A stretch of 64,000 bases of DNA from JAIPEI01 sp964443135 (GTDB lineage Bacteria; Desulfobacterota; DSM-4660; Desulfatiglandales; HGW-15), in contig CAYUBQ010000014.1 of the NCBI GenBank assembly GCA_964443135.1, positions 1-64,000 of the forward strand, written 5' to 3'. Below are positions 35,432 to 43,932 of the stretch, piece after piece. The stretch's first letter is position 1; every line of letters begins with the position of its first letter. The translations under genes and the position numbers were made by a program. The notes below the pieces were generated by a model, which saw only the letters and a program-made list of their open reading frames with translations, did not search any database and was not told the DNA's origin.

Positions 35432-36760
35432 TCAGGCCTTGCGCCGGTCCTTGAATCGCCTCGCCTTGACCTCGTAGCGCGGCAGGGTGCCGTGCTCGTG
35501 GAACTCGAGCCGGTACCCGAGGTTCGTCTTGATGCGGAGCCGGTCCTTGAGGCGGACCTCGATCCCGGTCCGCCCCGCAACGGCCTCCGGCAGGAGCTCC
35601 ACCTTCAGGGTGATCCGCTCCCGGTCCCCGGTGCGCTCCACCACCACCTCGTACTCGTCCCCGAGCCCGTCCATGCTCCGGACCACCTCTTCGACGGCCG
35701 ACGGGGACAGGAGCACGCCCTTGACCTTGGTGATGTCGTCCGCGCGGCCGATCACGCCGCCGGCGAGCACGCGGAAGGTCCGCCCGCATTCGCACGACCG
35801 CTCGGACCAGGCCACCACGTCCTTGGAATCGAACCGGACGCAGGGCTGGGCCCGGCGGTCGAGCGCCGTGATGATCATCTTGCCCGGCCGGCCCGGCTCC
35901 TCGATGATATCGCCCGTGTCCGGATCCTCGATCTCCACCAGGAAAAAGGCCTCGTTGACGTGCAGGCCCCCGGGCCGGTGCCGGCACTCGAAGGACCAGG
36001 CCCCGATCTCCGTGGCCCCGGCGTGGTCGTACACCTCGGCGTTCCAGGCGGTCTCCAGCCGCTCCTTGGTGGCCGGGATGCTCGCCCCGGGCTCGCCGGC
36101 GCAGGTGATTTTGCGGACGGTGAGCTCCCGGGGGTCCACGCCCATCCGGCTCCTGGCCGTCTCGGCCATGCTCAACAGGTAGGTGGGCGTTCCCATCATG
36201 GCCGTGGCGCGCAGCTCCTGGATCTTCAGGATGCGGGCCTGGGTGTCCAGCACCCCGCCCGGGACCACCTCGCATCCGATCTTCTCGGCGGCATAGTGCC
36301 CGGCCCAGAAGGCCACGAACACGTTGTAGCCGAAGGGCAGAAAGACGCGGTCGCTCGGCCGGTAGCCCTGGGACCAGAGCACGAAGGCCCAGCACTCGTT
36401 CCACCACTCCCAGTCGGTCCAGGAGTCGGCCTGGTACACGGGCTGTCCCGTGGTGCCGCTGGTCTGGTGGTACTCGGTGACGTCCTCCAGGCCCACGCAG
36501 AGGGCGTCGCCGTAGGGGAAGGGGTCCCGGTACTGGACGTCCCGCAGCATGGCCTTCTCCACCCTGGGGACCCGCCGGATGTCCTCGAAGGAGCGGATGT
36601 CGTCCGGCGCGATCCCCGCCCGATCGTACAGGCGGCGGTGGAACCGGCTCCGGTCGTAGGTCCACCGGAAGATGCGCTTGAACTTCCGGAGCTGGAGCTC
36701 TCGAAGGCGCTCCGGAGGCAGGGTTTCCAGGATCGGGTTCCAGTGCTCTTGCTCGGTCAT
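35432..36760 (-). CDS. Phenylacetate-CoA ligase-like (PaaK) adenylate-forming enzyme
   Basis: A 442-aa member of the ANL superfamily, PaaK branch. The P-loop-like core YHQTSGTTGQPV, the segment DHAGATEIG, and VIGRADDITKVKGVLLSPSAVEEV near the C terminus are all intact. PaaK-like enzymes make aryl-CoA thioesters by way of acyl-AMP; substrates range from phenylacetate to other aryl or fatty acids. It heads the operon with the 65-aa protein, receiver and radical SAM enzyme, which suggests activation of an acid that is later modified. Repeat copy D lies 37 bp upstream of its start. Confidence 0.87.
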   Translation of the reverse strand: MTEQEHWNPILETLPPERLRELQLRKFKRIFRWTYDRSRFHRRLYDRAGIAPDDIRSFEDIRRVPRVEKAMLRDVQYRDPFPYGDALCVGLEDVTEYHQTSGTTGQPVYQADSWTDWEWWNECWAFVLWSQGYRPSDRVFLPFGYNVFVAFWAGHYAAEKIGCEVVPGGVLDTQARILKIQELRATAMMGTPTYLLSMAETARSRMGVDPRELTVRKITCAGEPGASIPATKERLETAWNAEVYDHAGATEIGAWSFECRHRPGGLHVNEAFFLVEIEDPDTGDIIEEPGRPGKMIITALDRRAQPCVRFDSKDVVAWSERSCECGRTFRVLAGGVIGRADDITKVKGVLLSPSAVEEVVRSMDGLGDEYEVVVERTGDRERITLKVELLPEAVAGRTGIEVRLKDRLRIKTNLGYRLEFHEHGTLPRYEVKARRFKDRRKA

Positions 36761-36796
36761 GTCTTCCGGTCCGTCGAAGGCTCGAGCCTCACTAGA

Positions 36797-36899
36797 TGAT
36801 GGAGTCGAAAAAAGCCCGAATTCTCGAGATCTGCCCCTGAGATTTCAACGGTTTATATCCTCCCCAGCGGCGCGGGAGCGGGTTTTTGCGAATGCGTCA
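36797..36899 (+). repeat. Dispersed intergenic repeat, copy D
   Basis: A near-complete copy (TGATGGAGTCG, AGCCCGAATTCTCGAGATCTG, GATTTCAACGGTTTATATCC, CCCCAGCGGCGCGGGAGCGG, GCGAATGCGTCA). Its last three bases, TCA, are the reverse complement of the dctM stop codon, so the repeat abuts or created the gene end. Confidence 0.9.
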
Positions 36900-38210
36900 G
36901 TACATGAGGCGCGGCAGAAACAGGATCAGGTCGGGGAAGATCACCATGATGATCACCCCCAGGACCACCGCCGCGAGGAAGGGCAGGATGCCCTTGAAAA
37001 TGCTCTCCAGCGGGATTCCGCCCACCACGCCCTGGGCCACGCCGTAGACGACGTAGACGTTGATCCCCACGGGCGGCGTGATCACGCCCATCTCCGTCAC
37101 CATGACGATGATGACGCCGAACCAGATCGGGTCGAAGCCCAGGCCGGTGACCACCGGAAAGAAGATCGGGATGGTCAGCATGACGAACGCCAGGGCGTCC
37201 ATGAAGCAGCCGCCGAAGAAGTAGACCAGGATGATGACGCCCATCACCACGGCCGGCGGGAGGTCGAACCCGCCGATCCAGCTGGCGATGTTGAACGGGA
37301 TCCGGGTCACCGCCAGAAACTTGCCGAAGATGACGGCCCCGGCGATCAGCAACATGACCATGCACGAGGTGCGGAGGGTCTCGTGGAGGGCGTTGACAAA
37401 GCCCTGCCAGTTCAGCTGCCTTCGAACCAGGGAGACCGCCAGCACCCCGAACGCCCCCACCGCGGCGGCCTCGGTGGGGGTGAAGATCCCGGCGAAGAGC
37501 CCCCCCATGACCAGGACGAAGACGATGAGGGTGTCCACCATCCCGGTGAGGGAGCGGAGCTTCCGCCCCCAGGCGAACCGTTCCCCGGGCGGGCCCTGGA
37601 GAGGCGAGAGCCGGCAGCGGACGTAGATGGCCAGGATGAAGAGGATGGTGACGAGGATCGCCGGCACGATGCCGGCCACGAAGAGCTCGCCGATGGACTG
37701 CTCGGCCAGGACGCCGTAGACGATGAGCACCACGCTGGGCGGCATGATCATGCCCAGCCCGCCGCCCGAGGCCACCGCGCCGGCGGCCAGCTCGTCCGAG
37801 TAGGAGTAGCGTTTCATCTCCGGGAGTCCCACCGTGGCCATGGTTGCGGCCGTGGCCGGGCTGGAGCCGCAAACGGCACCGAAGGCCGTGCAGGCCGTGA
37901 CGGTGGCCATGGCCAGACCGCCCCGCGTGCTGCCCATGAACCGGTAGCCGGTGTCGTAGAGCCGTTTGCTGATGCCGCTGTTGAACGCCAGCTGCCCCAT
38001 GAGGATGAACAGGGGGATGGTCGTCAGTCCGTACGAGGAGAAGACCTCGTAGATGTCCCGGGAGAGCACTGCGAGCCCGGCGGGAAACGAGATCATGACG
38101 GAGAACCCCACGAAGCCCACCATGGCCATGACGTAGGCCACGGGCATCCGTGAGAGGAAGACGAACAGCATGATGACAATGCCGATGATACCGATCCAGG
38201 TAGGGCTCAT
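36897..38210 (-). CDS. dctM: TRAP transporter large permease DctM
   Basis: A 437-aa membrane protein with about twelve helices. Typical DctM motifs are LFILMGQLAFNSGISKRLYD, AFGAVCGSSPATAATMATVGLPEMKRYSY, SGGGLGMIMPPSVVLIVYGV, GIFTPTEAAAVGAFGVL and MGVITPPVGINVYVVYGVA. It is the Na+-coupled translocation subunit for a small organic acid. The start ATG overlaps the dctQ stop by 4 bp (ATGA). The stop is inside repeat copy D. Confidence 0.93.
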   Translation of the reverse strand: MSPTWIGIIGIVIMLFVFLSRMPVAYVMAMVGFVGFSVMISFPAGLAVLSRDIYEVFSSYGLTTIPLFILMGQLAFNSGISKRLYDTGYRFMGSTRGGLAMATVTACTAFGAVCGSSPATAATMATVGLPEMKRYSYSDELAAGAVASGGGLGMIMPPSVVLIVYGVLAEQSIGELFVAGIVPAILVTILFILAIYVRCRLSPLQGPPGERFAWGRKLRSLTGMVDTLIVFVLVMGGLFAGIFTPTEAAAVGAFGVLAVSLVRRQLNWQGFVNALHETLRTSCMVMLLIAGAVIFGKFLAVTRIPFNIASWIGGFDLPPAVVMGVIILVYFFGGCFMDALAFVMLTIPIFFPVVTGLGFDPIWFGVIIVMVTEMGVITPPVGINVYVVYGVAQGVVGGIPLESIFKGILPFLAAVVLGVIIMVIFPDLILFLPRLMY

Positions 38211-38692
38211 GCATCGTCCGTGTTTTTCAGGGTCTGTACGATGTCCTGAAGGATCACCAGGGTGAACACGAGAAAGGAGAAGGCCACCAGGGCGATGAGC
38301 AGATAGACGGGGAGCTCGAGGTTCATGGAGACCTCGCCCGAGGATTTCATGGTGCCCGCGTACAGGGACATCCTCCACGTGACCAGGGCGAACAGGCCCA
38401 GGGCCAGGACGTTGGTGACGACCTCGACGATCCTCCGTCCCCGTTCCGGCAGCAGCCGGAACACGATCTCGACCCCGATGTGTCCCCGGACCTGGTGGGT
38501 GTAGGGCAGCGCCATGGCCACGGAGGTGGCGGCCATGAAGGCGACGATCTCGACGGATCCGAAGATGGGGTGGCCGAAGAAGCGGCCCACCACGTCGGCG
38601 CAGGTGAGGAACGTCATGCCGACCAGGCAGGCGGCCCCCACCGTCTTCATCAGCTGCGTCACCCACTGAAGGGCTTTCCAGAAACCAGCCAT
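38207..38692 (-). CDS. dctQ: TRAP transporter small permease DctQ
   Basis: A 161-aa protein with four helices (about 12-33, 48-66, 88-108, 130-150). CADVVGRFFGHPIFGSVEIVAF is the usual DctQ segment (DVxxRxxxxxxxxGxxE). It partners DctM. The start at 38692 has GAGGAG upstream and begins just before the first helix. It overlaps dctM by 4 bp. Confidence 0.9.
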   Translation of the reverse strand: MAGFWKALQWVTQLMKTVGAACLVGMTFLTCADVVGRFFGHPIFGSVEIVAFMAATSVAMALPYTHQVRGHIGVEIVFRLLPERGRRIVEVVTNVLALGLFALVTWRMSLYAGTMKSSGEVSMNLELPVYLLIALVAFSFLVFTLVILQDIVQTLKNTDDA

Positions 38693-38834
38693 GACGGTTG
38701 TCGCTCCTCGCGGGGTGGCGCCCGCCTCGTGGGCGCGCACGGCCGGTGGGCGGTTTCGGCACCGGCTGACGGAAAGGGCAGGCACGGTGGTCCCTGCCCC
38801 ATCCGTTCCGGGCCTCAGGCTCTCGCCTTTACGT

Positions 38835-39854
38835 CTACTGGACGCTTTCCAGGGTCTTCACGGTGAAGTCGACGATCTCCCGCCCGTTGAACCCCTTCTC
38901 GGTCATGTCTTTGGCATAGTTGTCCAGGATGGGCGCCACGGCCTCCTTCCAGCGGGCGGCCTCCTTCTCGTCCAGGCCGATCATCTCGTTTCCCTGGTTG
39001 AGGAAGTACTTGAGACCGATCATGTCGCTGGTGTCCCAGGCCTCACCGTGCTTGACCACCCACTCGTCGTTGATCTCCCCGATGGTCTTCTGGATATCCT
39101 TGGGCAGGGCGTTCCACTTGTCCTTGTTCATGACCACGAAGAAGGACGTGGTGTAGGCCGCGGAGAAGGCGCAGGTGGCGTAGTCCGTGACCTCGCCCAG
39201 CCGCCAGCCCTTGTTGGCCTCGAGCGGGTAGACCGCCCCCTGGACCACCCCTTTCTGGATGTTCTGATAGGTCTCGGGCATGGGGCTGGGCACGGGCACC
39301 GCCCCCAGGGCCTCCAGCACCAGGGCGCTGGTGCCGTGTCCCCGGAGCTTCATGCCCTTGATCTCCTCCAGCTTTCGAACCGCTTTGTCCTTGGTGTGAA
39401 CCAGGCCCGGTCCGTGGGCGTGCAGGTACATGACCTCGGTGTCCATCAGCTCCTTGGGCTGGAACTTTTCGTACACGGCGTTGATCACCTTGGTGGCCGC
39501 CCGGCCGCTCTGGTAGCCGAGGGGAAGGTCCACGGCCGACATGACGGGGAAGCGGCCGCGGGTGTACGCCAGGACGGAGAACCCGATGTCCGACATGCCG
39601 GTGACCACGCCGTCATACACCTGGGCCGCCTTGGTGAGCGTCTGTCCCGGGTAATACTCCACCTTGACGCGGCCGTCGGTGCGGCTCTCCACCTCCTTGC
39701 ACCAGGCCTCGGCCAGCCGGCTCTGTACGTGCGTGGGTGGGAAGAAGTTGCTGTAGGTGAGCTTGAAATCTTCGGCGCCCGCCGGGGCCGGGTGGATGGA
39801 GAGCAGGAAGAACCCCGCACAGAGGATGGCCGGGAAAGAAATCCGTCGTTTCAT
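38835..39854 (-). CDS. dctP: TRAP transporter substrate-binding protein DctP
   Basis: A 339-aa secreted protein with a cleavable signal peptide (residues 1-27, ending APAGAEDF). The mature protein follows the DctP/TAXI-like pattern: LTYSNFFPPTHVQSRLAEAWCKEVESRTDGRVKVEYYPG, KLRGHGTSALVLEALGAVPVPSPMPETYQNIQKGVVQGA. The conserved carboxylate-binding Arg is probably the one in LRGHG. It delivers an organic acid to DctQM; the ligand cannot be told from sequence. SD AAGGAGGTGA is excellent. It is first in the operon, with repeat copy E just upstream. Confidence 0.92.
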   Translation of the reverse strand: MKRRISFPAILCAGFFLLSIHPAPAGAEDFKLTYSNFFPPTHVQSRLAEAWCKEVESRTDGRVKVEYYPGQTLTKAAQVYDGVVTGMSDIGFSVLAYTRGRFPVMSAVDLPLGYQSGRAATKVINAVYEKFQPKELMDTEVMYLHAHGPGLVHTKDKAVRKLEEIKGMKLRGHGTSALVLEALGAVPVPSPMPETYQNIQKGVVQGAVYPLEANKGWRLGEVTDYATCAFSAAYTTSFFVVMNKDKWNALPKDIQKTIGEINDEWVVKHGEAWDTSDMIGLKYFLNQGNEMIGLDEKEAARWKEAVAPILDNYAKDMTEKGFNGREIVDFTVKTLESVQ

Positions 39855-39884
39855 CACCTTCACCTCCTTGCTTCGGGTTGAGGA

Positions 39885-39982
39885 TTGACGGCCTCGCGAA
39901 CATCCGCTCGGCCGCCACTGGATACGCTGCAACCTCCTGGAATGACAAGGACAGATCTCTCGGTTCCGGCCTTTTGGCGACG
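39885..39982 (-). repeat. Dispersed intergenic repeat, copy E (diverged)
   Basis: A reverse copy with recognisable TTGACGGCCTCGCGAAC, CCGCTCGGCCGCCACTGGAT, GACAGATCTCTCGGTTCCGGCC and TTTTGGCGACG. It begins 31 bp upstream of the dctP start and, with copy D, brackets dctPQM in inverted orientation. The rest of the gap 39983-40333 has no gene. Confidence 0.72.
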
Positions 39983-40148
39983 TCACCTCCCTTGGAACGA
40001 CTTCCGGGTCGCCCGGCAGGGGACCCCGTGGTGCGGCGGTCCGCCGCGTTGTCCTTCGGCGCCTGCCGTTCAAGGCGAGAGCACGGCACCATCCGGCTGT
40101 TGTCTCGGACCACAGGAGTCACATGTACCCGGTTCACCCTCCGCTGTC

Positions 40149-40164
40149 TATGACGGCGGTCATA
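40149..40164. promoter_or_regulatory. Palindrome TATGACGGCGGTCATA
   Basis: A 16-bp inverted repeat with perfect 6-bp arms TATGAC/GTCATA. A near-identical palindrome is at 43838-43851. The size suits a TetR- or GntR-type operator. It lies between dctP and the lipoprotein gene. Confidence 0.4.
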
Positions 40165-40333
40165 TCCACAGTGTTTCCCCGCACTGGCGCTCCAGCTCCG
40201 CTGCGTTCAGGACGAACAGTTCGCCTCTGCCGGAGCGCACGATGCCGTCTCTCCGCAGCGGTGCACAGTCGGGCACGATCATACACCCTCGGGAAAAGAA
40301 CGACAAGCACTGCGTGAAAACCGCCCTCATCGC

Positions 40334-40362
40334 TTGACACCGTTCCGGGGGTGGCCTACAGT
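40334..40362 (+). promoter_or_regulatory. Sigma-70-type promoter for the small lipoprotein
   Basis: TTGACA, a 17-bp spacer and TACAGT. Initiation near 40369 leaves almost no leader before the ATG at 40373, so the transcript may be nearly leaderless. Confidence 0.6.
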
Positions 40363-40372
40363 CCGGAATGTC

Positions 40373-40777
40373 ATGAAAAGCCCGCTGATGATCCTTCTGT
40401 GCAAACTGCTCCTCTTCGGACCGCTCCTTCTCCCGGGCTGCGGGTGGTTCGACAGCGACGAGATACCGGACGCCCTCGTGGGGCGCTGGGTGACCTCGGC
40501 CCCGCGCTACGAGGAGGCGGAGCTCGGGATCACCAAGGAGACCGTCATCTTCTCCAAGGGCCTGGAGTTCATCCATGTGAACGAGATCGAGCGCGTGGAG
40601 ATCGAGGATGTGAAGATCGAGCCCGGGGAGGGAGAAACCCTGATCCACATCACCTACGAGGGCGCCGAGGGCGGGGAGTTCACGCTTTCGCTCTACCACC
40701 GCCCCGGACCCGGCGGGGGCACCCTGCGGTTCGTGAACCAGCCGAGCCTGGTGTGGACCCGTGTGCAGGATCAGTAG
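40373..40777 (+). CDS. Small lipoprotein, function unknown
   Basis: A 134-aa protein with a signal peptide and lipobox LLLPGC (Cys about residue 22). The mature part begins GWFDSDEIPDALVGRWVTSAPRYEEAELGITKETVIF and is predicted mostly beta (alternating short strands, ending LRFVNQPSLVWTRV), like small lipocalin- or META-type envelope lipoproteins. No family was recognised. The phrase LVGRWVTSAPRYE resembles the opening of lipocalin-like 'GxW' proteins. It overlaps the convergent oxidoreductase gene by 7 bp. Confidence 0.72.
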   Translation: MKSPLMILLCKLLLFGPLLLPGCGWFDSDEIPDALVGRWVTSAPRYEEAELGITKETVIFSKGLEFIHVNEIERVEIEDVKIEPGEGETLIHITYEGAEGGEFTLSLYHRPGPGGGTLRFVNQPSLVWTRVQDQ

Positions 40778-41892
40778 AACATCCCTCTGTACTCCTCCCT
40801 TTTCTCCTTTCGCCACTTGGGGCAGAAGGCGGGCTTTCCCTGCATGACGAGCTCCATGCACGCGTTGCACTGGGCGCTGCACTTGACGATGGAGGCGTCC
40901 CGACCCTCCCTCGCCTTGCTCACCCAGTCGGGGTCCGCCCAGAGCATGCGCGCCAGGCCGATCAGGTCGGCCTGGCCCTTTCCCAGGATCGTCTCGGCCA
41001 GGCCCGGCGTGGAGATGCGCCCGGCCGCGATCACCGGGACGCTCACCTCCTCGCGAATCGCCTCGGCCAGGTACGTCATGTAGCCCGGTTTTCCGGACCG
41101 TTCCACCACCTCGGGGAGGAAAAAGGACTCGTAGGTGCCGCCCATGACCGACAGATAGGCCACCCCCGCCTTCTCGAGGGCCCGGGCGAAGATCCGCGAC
41201 TCCCCCAGGCCGAGGCCGTCCGGCAGCCACTCGTCCGCCAGGAACCGGTACCCCACGGGCATGTCGCCCACCGTGTCCTTCACCCGCTCGACCACCTCGA
41301 GGGGGAACCGCATGCGGTTCTCCAGGCTCCCGCCGTAGGCGTCGTCCCTCCGGTTGGTTCGGGGTGAGACGAACTGGGACAGCAGGTACCCGGTGCCGCC
41401 GTGAAGCTCCACCAGGTCGAAGCCGGCCTCCCGGACCCGCCAGGCCGCCGAGGCGAACTGCTTTCCGATGGTCTTGATCTCCCGTCTCAGGAGCGCGCGG
41501 GGCGTCCGGTCGAAGGCGGTCACCGCCGACGGGGCCACGGGTTGATCCACGCGGGCGAACCGTCCCGCATGGTTGATCTGGAGGGCGGACAGGGCGCCCT
41601 CCTCCTTGATGGCGTCGGAGAGCCAGCCCAGCTGCTGGAGGTACCGGTTGTGATCCGCCCGGATGATCCGTCCCCCGCCGGTGCCGCCCGGGGTGACGGA
41701 TGCGTTCTCCACCACCACGAGGGCGGCGCCGCTCCGGGCCATGAGCCGGTAGTGGCTGAGAAGCAGGGGGGACACCTTGCCTCCCCAGGCGGCATACCCG
41801 AGATAGAGCGGCGCCATGGTGATGCGGTTCTTCAGTCGGAGCCCGTCGAGGATCAGCGGGCGGAACAGGTGGGTGTAAGCGGCCTGGCTCAT
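40771..41892 (-). CDS. NADH:flavin oxidoreductase (old yellow enzyme family)
   Basis: A 373-aa FMN TIM-barrel enzyme: LFRPLILDGLRLKNRITMAPL, the ALQINHAGRFAR substrate-side motif, FDLVELHGGTGYLLSQFVSP with NRRDDAYGGSLENR, and ADLIGLARMLWADPDW. The C terminus has CSAQCNACMELVMQGKPAFC, a CxxxCxxC...C pattern as in the 4Fe-4S enoate/2,4-dienoyl-CoA reductase subgroup, but the protein ends there and lacks the FAD/NAD(P) half. A separate reductase must supply electrons. The start ATG at 41892 has AAGGGGA upstream; in-frame ATGs further up are weaker. It is divergent from the YcaO gene. Confidence 0.86.
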   Translation of the reverse strand: MSQAAYTHLFRPLILDGLRLKNRITMAPLYLGYAAWGGKVSPLLLSHYRLMARSGAALVVVENASVTPGGTGGGRIIRADHNRYLQQLGWLSDAIKEEGALSALQINHAGRFARVDQPVAPSAVTAFDRTPRALLRREIKTIGKQFASAAWRVREAGFDLVELHGGTGYLLSQFVSPRTNRRDDAYGGSLENRMRFPLEVVERVKDTVGDMPVGYRFLADEWLPDGLGLGESRIFARALEKAGVAYLSVMGGTYESFFLPEVVERSGKPGYMTYLAEAIREEVSVPVIAAGRISTPGLAETILGKGQADLIGLARMLWADPDWVSKAREGRDASIVKCSAQCNACMELVMQGKPAFCPKWRKEKREEYRGMFY

Positions 41893-42002
41893 GGTGTCCC
41901 CTTTCATCGGGCGGACCCGGCCGGCCATCCGTTCGACCGGGTCGGATTCCCTGCCTTGACGGTTCTGCTCGTGTCCTCCGCGGGCAGTCTACCCGTTTCC
42001 CC

Positions 42003-42023
42003 GGCGAACCACAACCGTTCGCC
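42003..42023. promoter_or_regulatory. Inverted repeat in the oxidoreductase/YcaO divergent region
   Basis: Perfect 7-bp arms GGCGAAC (42003-42009) and GTTCGCC (42017-42023) around CACAACC. It is 23 bp upstream of the -35 of the YcaO promoter and could be an operator serving either divergent gene. Confidence 0.45.
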
Positions 42024-42045
42024 TCGACACGTTCGTCTCGACGCC

Positions 42046-42074
42046 TTGACACCGGCCGGGGGGCGGCCTAGACT
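42046..42074 (+). promoter_or_regulatory. Sigma-70-type promoter for the YcaO gene
   Basis: TTGACA, a 17-bp spacer and TAGACT. Initiation near 42081 gives a ~33-nt leader with GGAGGGAGA before the ATG at 42114. Confidence 0.65.
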
Positions 42075-42113
42075 TCGACCCAGCGATCCGGCAGGGGCTG
42101 GAGGGAGACAGAC

Positions 42114-43841
42114 ATGGGCTCGGAAAACGAACAGCGGGAGACCGCATACCGCCTGGAGAAGCTCGGCACCGGTGCGGGGGCGGGCTGGTTTTCCTGCGTA
42201 CCCGAGAGGGAGACGGGCCTGGACGAGGGGCTCGGGCATCTGGCGGAGCGCCCCATGGACCGGTTCATGCACGACCACGTCCTCTCCCTGGTCTCCTCCC
42301 TCGAGCCGGACGAGGTCCGCCGCCTGCTGGATCGACCGGAGCCGCACGTCCGGGCGCTGGCCTGCGAGGCCTGCCTGGGCGCGGAGCGGCTCCAGGGCCT
42401 GGCGGCCCGGTTCTCCCCCGGGGACCTGGCCCACCTGGCCGGTCACACCCCGGACATCCGGATCCGCTGGTGGCTGGAGCGAGCGTCCGAGGCCGGCCTC
42501 TACTGGGTTCGGGCGTTTTCGCACAACACCCTGCTTCACGAGCCGCTTCCCGTCCCGCGAGAGGCGGGCCGCGAGATCCCGGTGACGGACGAGGAGATCG
42601 AGACCTGGCGGCGCACCGTGGTGTCCATTCACGAGATGGGGCTTGCCGGCTGTTCGGGACTTCCCGCCGCTGCCGCAGGCTCCGGGGCCTCGCGTAAGGA
42701 GGTTCGGCATCTCCTGCAGCTTCTCGAGACGCCGGACCTCCTGGAGGGGTGGGAGACCCGAACCGAGGCCACGCTCAGCCCCTACGCCGTGGAGAGACCC
42801 TGGCGGCTGGACGTCCGCGCCCGGCACGGACGGAACCGGTGGCGGCTCACCGGGACCCAGACCGGCTACGGGCGGGGCCTCGACATCCACCAGTCCCGTA
42901 TCTCCTGCCTCATGGAGGTCGTGGAACGGTGCTCGGCCTTTGCGTCGTTCGAGCCGGACCGGGTGTGCGAAGCCCGGGCCGGCCTGCGGCTTCACACGGG
43001 GACCTCAGAGGAGCTGAAAGCCCGGGGCTTCCGTCTGCTGGACCTCGACCGGATGCGCCTGGAGGTGCCCTACCGCGGCGATTCCCTCTGCTGGGTGGAA
43101 GGGGAGGAAGTCGCTGCGGAGGGACCCCGGACCGTGCTGGTCCCGGCCCAGCTGGCGTTCCTGTTCGTCAACCTGGACGAGGCGGGGTTGACGAGCGGCG
43201 TCTCCTCCAACGGTCTCGGCGCAGGCGCCACGCCGGCCCGGGCGCGCCTGAGCGGACTCCTGGAGGTGATCGAGCGGGATGCGAAGCGAGTGGTCCCCTT
43301 TTCCCCTGACCGCTGCTTCGTGCTGGAGGCCGAGGAGCCGCGGGTCTCGGAAATGATTCGCGATCTGGGGAAGAAAGGGGTCCACATCCGCTTCGTCGAC
43401 CTCACCCCGGAGTGGGGCGTTCCCTGCTATCAGGCGTTCGTGGAAGCGCCGGGCGGGATCGTGCTCGAGGGCTGCGGCGCCCACCTGGACGGGAGGCGGG
43501 CCGCGGTCTCCGCCATGACCGAGATCCCCTGGCCCTATCCATACTGGTTCGGCACGCCGCCCGCACCGGAGGGGACCCGGCGCGTTCGGCTGGAGGAGCT
43601 CCCCTGCTGGAGCACGGGCGACGACGCCGGGGATCTGGAGCGGCTGGAGTCCCTCCTTCACGCCAACGGCTACGCGCCCGTCTACGTGGACCTGACCCGG
43701 GAGGACCTCGGCCTCCCCGTGTGCCGGGCCCTGGTCCCGGGCCTGGAGCTCATGACCCTGTTCGACCGGTTCACCCCCCTCGGCGTTCGCCAGTTCGGCC
43801 ACTACCTCCACCGGTTCTCACCCGATCCGGCCGCTCCATGA
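42114..43841 (+). CDS. YcaO-domain protein with N-terminal extension
   Basis: A 575-aa protein. The YcaO ATP-binding domain occupies about residues 225-565: GTQTGYGRGLDIHQSRISCLMEVVERCSAF, GVSSNGLGAGATPARARLSGLLEVIERDA, and VYVDLTREDLGLPVCRALVPGLE are characteristic, with the Glu residues of the ExxER-type helices present. YcaO enzymes phosphorylate backbone amides to make azolines, thioamides or amidines; stand-alone forms may have other roles. The first ~200 residues form a helical, HEAT-like extension (LSSLEPDEVRRLLDRPEPHVRALACEACLG). No leader-peptide-binding E1-like partner or TfuA gene is adjacent. The end, SPDPAAP, is Pro-rich like other YcaO tails. Confidence 0.84.
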   Translation: MGSENEQRETAYRLEKLGTGAGAGWFSCVPERETGLDEGLGHLAERPMDRFMHDHVLSLVSSLEPDEVRRLLDRPEPHVRALACEACLGAERLQGLAARFSPGDLAHLAGHTPDIRIRWWLERASEAGLYWVRAFSHNTLLHEPLPVPREAGREIPVTDEEIETWRRTVVSIHEMGLAGCSGLPAAAAGSGASRKEVRHLLQLLETPDLLEGWETRTEATLSPYAVERPWRLDVRARHGRNRWRLTGTQTGYGRGLDIHQSRISCLMEVVERCSAFASFEPDRVCEARAGLRLHTGTSEELKARGFRLLDLDRMRLEVPYRGDSLCWVEGEEVAAEGPRTVLVPAQLAFLFVNLDEAGLTSGVSSNGLGAGATPARARLSGLLEVIERDAKRVVPFSPDRCFVLEAEEPRVSEMIRDLGKKGVHIRFVDLTPEWGVPCYQAFVEAPGGIVLEGCGAHLDGRRAAVSAMTEIPWPYPYWFGTPPAPEGTRRVRLEELPCWSTGDDAGDLERLESLLHANGYAPVYVDLTREDLGLPVCRALVPGLELMTLFDRFTPLGVRQFGHYLHRFSPDPAAP

Positions 43842-43851
43842 CGGCCGTCAT
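43838..43851. promoter_or_regulatory. Palindrome ATGACGGCCGTCAT overlapping the YcaO stop codon
   Basis: A perfect 14-bp palindrome covering the TGA of the YcaO gene, matching the inverted repeat at 40149-40164. It may be an operator, or part of a terminator for the convergent genes; no U-run follows. Confidence 0.4.
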
Positions 43852-43932
43852 AGACAAGGCCGTTTTCATCGACAGGTATGTTCAGTCGAAACCAGGCTCC
43901 CAATGCCGCACCTGCTTCGCGGCACCCGGCGC

